A stretch of DNA of 64,000 bases, taken from NCBI GenBank assembly GCA_905182985.1, contig CAJJDN010000116.1, positions 303,439-367,438 on the forward strand. The letters are read 5' to 3'. Source of the DNA: Paramecium sonneborni. Lineage: Eukaryota; Ciliophora; Oligohymenophorea; Peniculida; Parameciidae. The notes under the pieces are model-generated. The model worked only from the letters and a program-made list of their open reading frames with translations, searched no databases and was not told where the DNA came from. Shown here one piece after another: positions 39,890 to 51,030 of this stretch. Position numbers and translations under genes: made by a program. Each line of letters opens with the position of its first letter. Within the stretch, counting starts at the first letter, position 1.

Positions 39890-42800
39890 ATGATTTAATA
39901 AAATCAAAAGGATTTGAAAATCAATTTTTCATGCAAGGAGCATGATCAAAAATAAGTTATTATGTGGTGTAGTTAACCAGATTGTAAAGAGGAGAGGTTA
40001 TGTTGCTCTCTTTGCAATCAAGAAAGTAAGCACATCACTCATCTTTAAAATGTCTTAGAAATTGAATTGTTAGGCCCTTTTTTTACTGATTAAAAGAAGA
40101 TGGCATTCGAATTGAAATTATTAACCGAAAATTCATCAAAAGAATTTTGTAATTTGATTAATGAGATGATCAATGGAATTGAATAGAAATTTTATTGGTC
40201 TGATCCAGATAATATAGCAAGTCAAGAATTAATTTGTGATGCCATTCAATTTTCTTTTCAATTTTAACATTTATATTAGAATATCAAAGAACATTGTGTT
40301 AAAAAATCAAAAGAGATCCAAGAATATTTAGGATAATTTGATGAAGAGAATGAACTAAATATATGGAATGACGCAAATTATTGTAAATTAGGAGATAATT
40401 TATTAAAACTAAATCGCTTAGATGAAGCAAAAATATTCTACGAAAAAAGTCTATATATAAAAAAAACGAATTTTAATGCCAAATTTGGATTAGGTAATAC
40501 CATATATATCTTTAGCTTAATGTTTACAAAAATAACACAATTACAAAGAAGCATTAGAGTTGTATAAGGAAGCGCAAAACAATGATAAAAATAATAATTT
40601 TATCAAGTTATAAATTGGTAATCATTATATATAAAATAGCCGAATGCTTAAGAAAATTGTGGTAAAATGAAGAAGCTCTAGCTGCCTATTCTTAAGCTTT
40701 CGAAATTGAAGCAACCACATATGGTTTCTTTATTTAAAGTAATGAAATTAAATATTCTTAGTTGTTACCCTAATAATTTTGGAAAGAAATGGTGAAGCAT
40801 ATTAGTTATATAAGAAAGCAAAATAATTAGAGGTGAAGGATTCATGGATGAATTTATGCAAAATATTAATAAGTAATTAATACAAAGCTATATTAGACTA
40901 AATGGATGATAAAAAAGATAAAGCAAAAAAATTAATTAATGAAACAGAAAATGATTCAGATGAATAAGTAGATTTTTGGATATCATTTGGTAAACAGATT
41001 TAAAATTGTTTAGTTAAAATGTTATATAGTATTGAAAATAAAGAGGAAACCCTTAAATATGCCAATCAAATTTTGAAAAATGAACCCAACAACTTGATTG
41101 CTTTAGAAAAGAAATGTATATGTTTGATAAAATTTTAGTTGGTATTTTAAGAGATTAGAATTAATATGAGGAAGTAATCCTTCTGTTTGATTAAATGTAA
41201 AAGATAATTAAGAAACATAAATTGATTAGGGAATCGAAAAAAAAATTATATTCCTAATTATAAAACTTAGATTATTAGGAGTAAATGGATATATATGAAC
41301 TAATATTATAATTTAATCCAAAAAATATTACAGCACTAATACTAAAATGTAAGGCACACTTTAATTTTAAATTAGGTTAATGTCTAATAAACAAAAATAA
41401 ACTCAAGTTAGCATTATATACTCTTGAAAAAATTCTTAAATTAAATTAAAATTAAGAGATTTTAGAATTGAAGCTTGAATTATTGTAGTAATTTTCTTCA
41501 GAATTTGATAAAAATTAGATACATGATTTTTATACTAAATGGTTAAAAAATGATCCATCAAATATAATTGTTTTGGAGTTATTATGTAAAAAAATAAAAT
41601 ATTTTAGATGTTCATTTAATTAAATAAAAAGATTATAGAGAAGCCGACAAAATTATGTAGTAGATATCATAATTTGAGCCAAATTACTTTTAATAGTAAT
41701 TTAATGCATGTAAATTTGTTAGAAATTCTAGGTAAATATTTAATCTAGCTGGGTAAAAGTAAGGATGCAATAACATTATTAAATTAAATGATAGAAACTC
41801 ATGCACCTACTGAGAAAATATTGGATAAAGAGAAAAAATTATTTTATAAAATAATATATTAGGAATTATATGGCAGTAGAAGAAAAATAGCAAAGTTACT
41901 TTAGTTGGATCCCAATAATTTTATAGCTTAAATTGTAGAATGTATTTGCATTTTAAACTTAGGTGTTTTAATATTAAAGGAAAATGAAGATAAATTTGAA
42001 TAAAGAGTATGGTTATTTAAATATATTGACGATAACTTTGATCAAAACCATCAAGATAAATTAAAATTGATAGTAATTATTTTTCTTATTTAAGTTAAAT
42101 TTTATTGATAATGAATAAGAGAAATCTATAAGAGAAAGAGTTTTTATTATGAAAGCTATTAAGGGACTATTCTTGATAACCAAAAATAAAGAATAAAATT
42201 AATTGATAAAATTTATTAAAAAAAGTTTTTTAAAGATGATTTAGTCAAAATTAGGTAATGTTGAATAATTGTCATTTTATACGTATATTCTAACAGTTTA
42301 ACCTGATAATGTAATTGCTTTAGAATTCAAGAGTAAAATATTTTATTTATATAGCTCGATATTTAATAGAAAAGAATTAATAATTTCAGCAAAGCTAATA
42401 AGATAATAAAAAAGAAATATTAGAAAATTTAGAAATTATATTGAATAAAAATCCATTAATTTATTCTCTAGTTAGTATAAAATGTAATGAATAAAATAAA
42501 ATATAGGTGAATACTTACTTAAGGAGAATAATTTTAGAGAGGCTATTGAAACAGTAAACTCAATTTTAACAAATAAAAATTATTAATAAAGATTTAAAAA
42601 TTAAAATTTAAAAAACCCTTTGAGTGATTTAATTAATAAGATTAATGTTTATTTTAGGAAATTTGATCAGAAATCTAAATTTACAGAACTTAATAAAATT
42701 CTATAAGCTAATTAAGATAATTTAATAGCCTTAGAATTAATGTGTATTACATTATTAGAAGAAAAACAAGAAGTTGAGCCTAATGTTTCTGATTCTCTTT

Positions 42801-43979
42801 AAACAATAATCAAATTTTTGAATCGACTTAATCCACTGAAACATTATCTTAGTGAGGATATTAGGGATATTAAGTACCTTATTGAAGAAAAATTTGAAAA
42901 TAATGATGATAAAATTAGCATTTTTACAAGATTAGAACTCAACGATTCCGAAAAGATATAAGCCTATTTGATTTTATGTAAGAAATTCTAATTTATTTTA
43001 GGTGAATTATTAAAGCAAGACGATTAATGGTAAGAAATATAAAAAATTATAAATCAAATGCTAATAATTGACCCAAAAAATTTTTCAGTCTAAAATTTAT
43101 AAAGTAATAAAATTCAATTATTAATAGCTAAATATTTATTTAAATAAGGGAAATTTCTTGAATCATATATAGCCCTTGATTAAACGATAAATGATTTTCA
43201 AAACTAAGATAGTATTAATTAAATCGAAAATCTTTGCTGTTTAATGGATTATATTAGAGATGGTAGAGAAAAAGATGAACAATTACAGTAACATGTGAAA
43301 GTAATTTAAAACAGGGATCCCTAAAGTATTGTAGCGATTTTACTATCAAACCAGGATAACGATACAAAAGAAGAAATTTTTTAAAATATACTAAAAAATA
43401 ATCCTAATAAACAATTCTATTAATGGTTAAATAGTAATTAATATATTTAATTGATAGTTAGGGATTTGATGGCATAAGAGAAGTATAAAGAATTAATGTA
43501 GTTAAAAATGCTATCTAATGTATTTCTGGTTAAATTAATTGAAAATTTAAACAATATTATGTAGAACATAAAAGATGATATTGATAACAAAAATATAATT
43601 CAATATTTTGATGAATTAAATCTCAATGGGCCATCAAATAGATTATTTGAAATAGTAAAAAGTAATTAACCTTATTAATGAAATAGGCTTCTTGATATTT
43701 AAACAAGGTAATTATCAAGAATCAATTGAGCAACTATAAAAACTATTAGCTTTTGATGAACTAAATTGGATCAAGAATTACGACTTTTCATTTAGGAATA
43801 TTTTTAGATGGTTTTCTAATAGATTTTTCGAATTAGAAACTAAAGGTTAAATAGAGGCAATGATTAACTAAATCCTTGAGAATGATTCAGAAAATTTAGT
43901 ATTATGGTTTCTTAATAGTAATTATTTTATTAATCTTAGTCTGTATAAAATTAGATCATTAATTTTATTGATAGGATGA
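39890..43979 (+). CDS. B-box zinc finger and TPR-repeat protein
   Basis: Start MIQQNQKDLKINFSCKEHDQ. Residues 15-51 form a B-box-like zinc finger: C15, H18, C27, C32, C38/C39, C42, H48 and H51. A helical segment follows, then TPR-type repeats: LNRLDEAKIFYEKSLYI, HNYKEALELYKEAQNND, QNEEALAAYSQAFEIE, ERNGEAYQLYKKAKQLE and more divergent helical repeats to the end (QGNYQESIEQLQKLLAFD). Many tiny introns are needed, e.g. 40494-40515 and 40618-40639 (both 22 nt), which again split a repeat after G of a GCN codon (phase 1). The stop is TGA 43977-43979, or 43969-43971 if a last 22-nt intron is used. Probably a protein-interaction scaffold. Some middle introns are unsure, so the exact length is not given. 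Confidence 0.75.
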
Positions 43980-45398
43980 TGATTATTATTAAAATTAAAG
44001 TATATAATTGAATGAAGATTTATATTAAATGGCTTAATTACGAAAGTCTTATGCTTTTCTAAATTCATAAGTGGCTTGGATGGAGCTTGATTATAATATG
44101 GGTTACTATAATATGTGATAGCATCTATTCTAAAGTTTCCCACTCAAGTGTTTTTTATAGTCCTATTCTTGGAGATTATTGTATCTATACTAATTTTTGC
44201 CGCTATTGCCTTTTGCTAATCATATTCTGCTTTTGTAAAAATATTAAATTGATATAAATTACGTATGATAAGAATGAAATATATTGAAAATTTTAGACTG
44301 TTACATGACATTTTTTATTAATTTTTTAACTAAATTAAATAATCATTCATAATGCTAATGTCTTTATCTGGTATAGAATGTTACATTATATAAGCCTTTA
44401 CCAGAATTATTGTAATGATTATTACAATTAATATAGAGATCTTTGGATTGTTGATAAAGAATTTATTTTTTCTATTTCAGAAATTCTTCAAATAAATTTT
44501 TGAGCCATTTCCAACATTGAATTATGAAAATATTGAGTTGATTATTAAAAGATGGATTATGATCAGTAGCATTTTTTTTAAGATAATCTATGTTTGGTGT
44601 AAAGAAAACTATTGAAACTGAGAGATTTATCTTGGTTTTCAATTTAAAAGTGAATATTTTCTGTTGGTTTAATAGGGGTGATTGTCATAACAGATTTGTA
44701 ACAGTTTAGGATCTAATTTATTTTAGAAAGTGTCTATTCTTATTTACTAATTATTACACTCAACTTTTACTTTTTTTATATTTTTTATAATATCTCTAAA
44801 AATGCATTTATTATTCTTACTTGAAAACTCTAAATAAATGCCCTTCATATAATAAAAACATTTCTAATCTTAATCTACTAAACTTTTTTCTTATTTTTGC
44901 ATTATCATAGTAATTTATTAACTAAAGCAGAAACACAAGCTTTCCTTAAATTGGATTAGTATTTTCTTGACAAAGCTAAATTGAATTTGATTAAGTGAAT
45001 AGCTTGAATAAAATAATTTTATTTCAATAAATATAGTCTTTTCAAATCAAACTTCAATAAATTATCCTATTTTTATATTTATTTAAAAGCATAATAAAAT
45101 AAGAAGCTGAGCTATTATAAATGGATTTCAAATTTTTTGAGTATGCATTCTGGCTGTGTCAAAGTATAAAAAAATAAAAAACTTAATATTAAAAAGATTT
45201 GATTCAATTGTTAAAATATATTATAATAAAGCTTAGTTTTAATAATATTAAAAATAATCTATAAGTTAAAGTTTACAATTTAAAATAATAGAAAAACTCA
45301 TTTATAATATTAAGAAATTATATATCATAGACACATCTACTCAAAACCCTTTCTCTTCTGTTAAAATTACATGAAGAAACATAAAAGATTAATTAAAA
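43980..45398. other. AT-rich region without recognised genes
   Basis: About 1.4 kb; both strands carry TGA often, and short open frames match nothing known to me. Confidence 0.4.
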
Positions 45399-45644
45399 AT
45401 GTAGTCTACAAGAAGAGGTTTAATGGAAAAGGTTAAATATAACGATCCATATTATTAATTCAATGAATAAAAATGCTTATAAAAATTATCATTAAATTAT
45501 GAATTTAAACAAATTTGTTTATCTCTTATGAAGGGTTAATCTAAGGGGAAATTAGAAATATTACAAATATTATTCTTGGTAAGCAGGTAAAGGATTTTTC
45601 CAAAAAAATATAAGTCACATACGATTATATTGAATAACTTATGA
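45399..45644 (+). CDS. Possible short hypothetical gene
   Basis: 81-aa frame from ATG to TGA: MQSTRRGLMEKVKYNDPYY, then FNEQKCLQKLSLNYEFKQI. The residue mix looks like ciliate coding and TAA/TAG are used as Gln. A GTA splice site near 45579 might lead to another exon. No family recognised; it may be a fragment. Confidence 0.3.
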
Positions 45645-47429
45645 TAATGAATACTATCTATTTAGAAACGATTTCATTATTTAAACTTACTTCAATAGAG
45701 GTGGCAATTTTAAATATTAAGTTTTTTGGAATAAATATGAGAATTATTATAATATTAAGAGGCTTAAGCAATTACTTATACAAAATATAAGCATTATTAT
45801 TATTTCTATAGTAATATAAAATATTTGTTATCAGTAAAGAAGGTTAGTTGATTTTAAAAGTTTAGTAATATATACACAACAATGATTACTGCTTTGCCCA
45901 TACGTTTTGTTAAGACATTATATTTATACATTTATTTACCTCATTATGGTTAGGAATAAAAATTGTAATCTAAAAGTATTTGGATAATATTATGAGGTGT
46001 TGTTATGTTTAAATTACAGTAGCAAACAAGCAGACTTGGTTTAAATGTTATTGTAATAACCGAAAAAATCTTATAAATCATCCTTTCTATTTCATTCTAC
46101 AATTTAGATTACAATATCATTATTTCCCCATTAAAAGTATCAAATATTAGATATAACTAAAATTTTGTTAAACTAATTAACCAAATTACAAAAGGCAATC
46201 CTATCATTCTGCTTCCTATAATCCCAAGACTTTATTGCTAACATAGTTACTTCTATATTAAGGACATATTTACATAATATAAATATAAACGTAATGAAAC
46301 AGTTTGGATTAAACAGAAAATTATTAGCAATATTTAATAACTTGAAATGATTATTCATCATACAAGTTTAGGAAACTACTATTATTTAACTTGATTAAGA
46401 TGCAATCAATGGTTTACATTTCCATGAAAAATTAATATTAAAATTATGAAGGGAGAGTGAAAGAATTTTTATGGACTGAATATGAAAAGCAAAAAGATCT
46501 TATTTTTAAGAAATAATTTTGAGAAATCTTAAATAAAAAAAAAACAATTTTAGAATTTTTTAAATGATATTTATATAAGAATTCTTAATAAATTAACTTT
46601 AATTATTTAAAATAATTGCAACTTATTTGCTTTAAATATGATAAAATAAAAATTCATCAAAGATAATTATAGTATATTTTTTTATTTAGAAATGTTAGCT
46701 AATAATTGATCAGAAAAACAAAGTCTTTCAGGATGAGAGTTATTGATTTAAAAAACTCTTTTTTTAACGCAATTTTGAAACCAAAACAAACTCAAAAAAA
46801 CAATACTTTATTTAATTTTTCTAAACATCATATTATTTACATGATTAGAAAATTTGTGTGAAACTAATTTTAACCAGTCATAAACAACATTGCAATTCAT
46901 TGAGATTTATCTCAAAATATTACCTAATCATAAAGGTAAAAATCGGTTAAGTTTAAATATCAATAAATTTTTCTTTCAGCATAGAGATAAACAGTAAAAC
47001 AAAAATCCTTATATAATTATAAAACAGAAAGAATCTTTTAATTTACAAAAATTCTTATAAAATAAGAACAATAAAAATGAATTAGGTGTCGCTAACTACT
47101 TAATTAAGTAATGATTCATCAACACATTAAAAAATGAGAAATATCAAAATGCTAAAGCCTCATGTGTTGATGAGAAATAATTATATACAGTAAAAGCGTT
47201 AAGATTTTAATTCATTTTTAAGGATATTATAAAGAGCTTTTTTGACATGAATTATCAAAAAATATGAAAAGATTTTTTATCATCAAATTTTCAGATATTT
47301 CTTACGTCTCTTAAACACTAAAAGCAGAAAATGAGTGCTTAACAAGGAACATTTTTTAATCAATATTGAGGTTTTTTATGTTATTTGAAAAAAAGAAAAT
47401 CATTAATTTATTAACTTTGAAAAAATAAT
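45645..47429. other. AT-rich region with one inverted repeat
   Basis: No coding family recognised. It contains the perfect inverted repeat at 47116-47173 (separate entry). The last 250 bases should include the promoter of the MORN-like gene. Confidence 0.4.
47116..47173. other. Perfect 12-bp inverted repeat (hairpin)
   Basis: Arms TCATCAACACAT (47116-47127) and ATGTGTTGATGA (47162-47173) are exact reverse complements around a 34-nt loop. GC in the arms is well above the surroundings. It could be a small structured RNA or a binding site; it lies 257 bases before the MORN-like gene. No RNA family recognised. Confidence 0.55.
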
Positions 47430-48854
47430 ATGGGAATTATATGTGCAAATCAAAATTTTGAATCAAAGAAAAGCAATAAAATTATTAAGTAAAAGCAATA
47501 ATCTAATTCAATTCAGAGATCAGTCATTAGAGGCAATCGACAGTATGAAAATAAAATCCAGATAATTTAAATGCTTGTGTTTCGATTCTTTTTAGCAAAG
47601 ATGGCTAACAAAGGAATACTTACTAAAATTAGATAAAAGAATTGAAATCATAGATGTTTATGATGGATAAATATTAAGATTGTAAAACCTAATTTTATTA
47701 CAATAGAAATAGAAAATTTTCTGCTTTAAATGATGAAGTTTTTGATAATTTAGAATAAATAAAATATCTTTAATGGGTTGGAAAGTATGGTAAAAATCTG
47801 CAAAAAATTGCTAAATGGACTGTGGATTGGAACGGATAAATTCTTTAAACTATTGGAGGATATTACTCAGAAAGTGGTTAGAAGATTGGTATTTGGAAAG
47901 ACTTATTTAAGAATTATTGTAGGTAAATATTAACGTATTAACATCATTAGTCATGTCCCTGTATTTTAAGAAGGTGAATATTATAGTGAAAAAAAATTAG
48001 GTAGGTGGATATATATTTACAAAAATACAAGGATGTATTGTTTAATAAAATAATTAGAGGTGGAGGCGTTTATAAAGAGGGATTGAAGACAGGAAAATGG
48101 ATAGAGTTAGATGAAGGGTTCTTCAATTCAAAATAAGTCACTTATAAAGGTGAATATAATTAGAAAGGTATGAAGGTGGGTATTTGGGATATATGGTTTA
48201 ATTGTGGTTTAAATAAATATATGTAAAATATATGTAAGTATAATGTTTATAGTGGGGGTGGATAATATGATTAAGAAGGAAATTAGAAAAAGATTGGAAA
48301 ATGGGTAGAATTGTTTGAAGGTTTCTAAAAATATGCTTAAATCACGTATAATGGCGAATATAATATTCATGGTATAAAGGTGGGTAGATGGGATATTATA
48401 CGTTTTAGAGATTGGATGTAAACGTTATATAAGTATAAGGAAATATATAGTGGAGGTGGATTATATGATTAAGAAGGAAGTTAGAAAAAGATTGGAAAGT
48501 GGATAGAATTGGATGAAGGATTTTGGGATGTAAAATAAGTCATTTATAATGGTGAATATAATATGAATGGTTTGAAGATAGGTAGATGGGATGTTAAGTT
48601 TAGATATTGCAGTTAGGAGCCATTTAAATAAATGTAACTATTAAATAAGTATATTTAGTGGCGGTGGATTATATGATTAAGAAGGAAATTAGAAAAAGAT
48701 TGGAAAGTGGATAGAATTGGATGAAGGATTCACTAATTCAAAATAAGTCACTCATAATGGAGAATACAATATTAATGGCAGGAAGATTGGTATTTGGATG
48801 GATATGGATATTAAGAATAATAGAACACGAGAAGAGGTGGAATATGATTATTGA
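47430..48854 (+). CDS. MORN-like repeat protein with N-myristoylation signal
   Basis: The N-terminus MGIICANQNF has Gly2, Cys5 and Ala6, a good candidate for myristoylation plus palmitoylation, so membrane attachment is likely. After a basic linker come GxY...GxKxGxW repeats related to MORN/YwqK-type beta-hairpins: IGGYYSESGQKIGIWKD, GGGVYKEGLKTGKWIELDEG, YDQEGNQKKIGKWVELFEGF, ITYNGEYNIHGIKVGRWDI, IYNGEYNMNGLKIGRWDV, ending EEVEYDY then TGA. Four introns lie at the same phase (2) immediately before GGG motifs: 48035-48057, 48223-48252, 48424-48450 and 48634-48658; another is at 47923-47950. A 19-nt GTG...TAG intron early in the gene is the least certain junction. A close paralogue is at 59660-62293. 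Confidence 0.8.
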
Positions 48855-48987
48855 AAAGTAGAAAAAATGTGATATATCATATATAAGAACATATCTTTTA
48901 CCTAACCATTTGTTTCTAATATTTGAGTTTGCTAGTTTCTTTGGTTATAATTAATTTAAGCTTTTGAAGTCAAATATTAATGAATAT
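48855..48987. other. Short spacer
   Basis: Spacer after the MORN-like gene; nothing recognised. Confidence 0.4.
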
Positions 48988-49254
48988 ATGAGTATTAGTT
49001 TGAATAGTTCTTATCTTTCTGCATTTTAAAATTTTTAATTCAAATCAACTAATTAATCAAATTTATGCTAATTATTTAAAGCCAATTGCTCCTTTTTGAT
49101 GAAATTCTCATTAAACTAAAAACCAAAGAGTTAAATCATATCATTAGATGTATAAGAATACTTGAAGAGCATATCTTTCAAAGAATTTTAATCTTAGAAT
49201 ATTTATGAATTAAATCACTATTTTTTAAACTAATATTTCGTCTAAAAGTTCTGA
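48988..49254 (+). CDS. Short ORF, perhaps the front of the Myb remnant
   Basis: 88-aa frame starting MSISLNSSYLSAFQNFQF and containing FLMKFSLNQKPKSQIISLDV and EYLKSISFKEFQSQNIYELN, ending in TGA. The Ser, Asn and Gln-rich composition would suit the N-terminal region of a transcription factor, and a Myb repeat lies about 400 bases downstream on the same strand. The link to it is inference; the intervening frames are broken. Confidence 0.3.
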
Positions 49255-49574
49255 ATTTATTATTCAAAATTTAGTTTTAGATACTAGTTTCTGATATTAA
49301 TTTTAGGGAACAAAATTTCTGTTTGTTTGTAGATGACAGTATAAATAACAGATTCTTCAAATTTAAACCACAATTTTAATTGAAAAATTATTATTTAAAG
49401 AAAAAATCATTGATGAAATAATTAGCCTTTTATTGCTGAAAGTTTGACCTTATAATTCCTTCCATTCTTGATTTTCCAATTATTTTTTTAAACAAAAAAA
49501 AATGTATTTATCATTAAATAATAGATATAAATATCTATATCTTATATTGCTGTTCCAATAATTATATTCTGTTA

Positions 49575-50060
49575 TTTTTAATGTTTGATTATAGGTCGAT
49601 TAGCAGAAGCAATTTTCTTCAATTTTTCTCTTATACTTTTATTATAATAGATTTCATAATCATTCAGATCTTAAGATTAATAAGGATAGTTGGACAGATG
49701 AAGAAGTTTAAACTATTATAAAAGCTCATAAAAAATTAGGAAATCGTTGGTCTTTGAATATTGGATTATTGAAAGATAGAACAAATAATTCTAAAAAAAA
49801 TCATTGGAATAGCTCATTATAAAGAAGATTAAAGATGTAAAATTGATGGGAAGATTTATAAGTATAATAAAATTAAGATGAAACTTAAATTAAAGGTATT
49901 CCAAGAAGAAAAATTTTTCAAAAAATTATTTATTAAAAAACACCAGTGAAATTGATGAAATATAATCCTGTTTCATGATAATTGAATTTTCAAACTCCAT
50001 AATAATAGTTAAAGCCTAATTATTATTTTATTTAGAAATAGAGTAAGTTTCAAAAAGTTT
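49575..50060 (+). pseudogene. R2R3-type Myb DNA-binding domain remnant
   Basis: The frame 49649-49846 reads INKDSWTDEEVQTIIKAHKK, LGNRWSLNIGLLKDRTNN, KKNHWNSSLQRRLK: a Myb R3 repeat with the usual Trp spacing (SW, RW, HW) and the LGNRW and NHWNS signatures. Before it RFHNHSDL matches the end of R2 (ERW.NHL.P), but the rest of R2 is only a scrap (GRLAEAI near 49594) and is not joined by a valid intron. After TGA at 49844 the protein-like text continues in another frame (IPRRKIFQKIIYQKTPVK), then breaks again. Myb proteins bind DNA as transcription factors; with half the domain lost, this copy is probably dead. Confidence 0.6.
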
Positions 50061-50518
50061 ATTTATTGAATTCCCTAATTACAATAAAAAAAAGTTAATG
50101 AATCTTGGGATAATTAATTGAGTAATTGGGTGGTGACTCTGATCTTGATTTCAATAAAAATATAGTTATAAATGAGTTATTATTCAATTAATTAAATATA
50201 ATAGTAGAAGAAAAGAGATTTTATATTATCCAAAAAATTATTAAAATAATGGAATATTAAAATTACTTGTCAGCCCAAATGATAAAAAAAGTCACTCAAG
50301 AAAGAAATACCTAGAGAGATTATTTAATAAGTTTGGGAACTAGAGATCAACTTTTTTTGATAATGAAACAAATATGAAGCATATCAAAGAATACCCTCAA
50401 TACATCTAATGTAAATAGAGAAGTCATATATACTGTTGGTTTAGAGTATTAAAAGTAATTTCATATTTTGATTCATCATATAAGTATTAAATTTTGTAGG
50501 AAAAAGATTATTGACTGA
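50061..50518. other. Eroded coding sequence
   Basis: Plus-strand frame 50130-50390 (GGDSDLDFNKNIVINELLFN, then NYLSAQMIKKVTQERN) looks coding but ends in TGA and changes frame. It could belong to the Myb remnant or to the next fragment. Confidence 0.35.
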
Positions 50519-50965
50519 AAATACAATTCTGTTATTCTAGCAGATGGAAGATAAAAATCTGAGATAAAGTTTCTGTTTAAATTGTTTATCAACAAATTTT
50601 AAGTGATTTCTGAAAGTGACTCTTTATTTAAAGAATTAGAAGCTATTTAAGCGTAATTCTCACTTTCTAAGGAATTTAATAGTAATAACTGCCAATATAT
50701 TAGCAACAAAGCATGGTTAATTGAAATAATGGTGAAATCTGTTCAGGCTATTAAGAAGATTACTAAGGAAATTGAATGGAGTCCTTTCTTACAAATAAAC
50801 CTACTTACTTAAAAAAATTTAATAAAATGCATAGCGTATATTTATGGATCTATTGCAATTCAATGCTCGATATTTATAGAATTGTATGTATATTTCAGCA
50901 AAATTATGTTTTTATTCTAGAGGCTCTCTATTCCCATGTACTTTTTACAATTCTGTGTAATTTGA
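50519..50965 (+). pseudogene. Hypothetical gene fragment, helical
   Basis: 149 open codons with protein-like content: VILADGRQKSEIKFLFKLF, ISESDSLFKELEAIQAQF, KAWLIEIMVKSVQAIKKITK, IEWSPFLQINLLTQKNLI, ending in TGA. There is no good ATG at its head, and the text just upstream continues only in other frames, so it is the end of a gene or a fragment. Family not recognised. It ends 65 bases before the next gene start. Confidence 0.4.
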
Positions 50966-51030
50966 TTTACAATAAGAGTCCCTTCATAAATATAGGTTTA
51001 TTATATTTAATATTGAAATTTATTTATTTA

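Noticed and set aside
43922..44143. Minus-strand 73-codon frame
   Set aside because: It overlaps the 3' end of the B-box/TPR gene on the other strand and has no coding features.
50776..51030. Earlier in-frame start for the large membrane protein
   Set aside because: It overlaps a better coding frame (50519-50965), and ATG 51031 opens a clear signal peptide.
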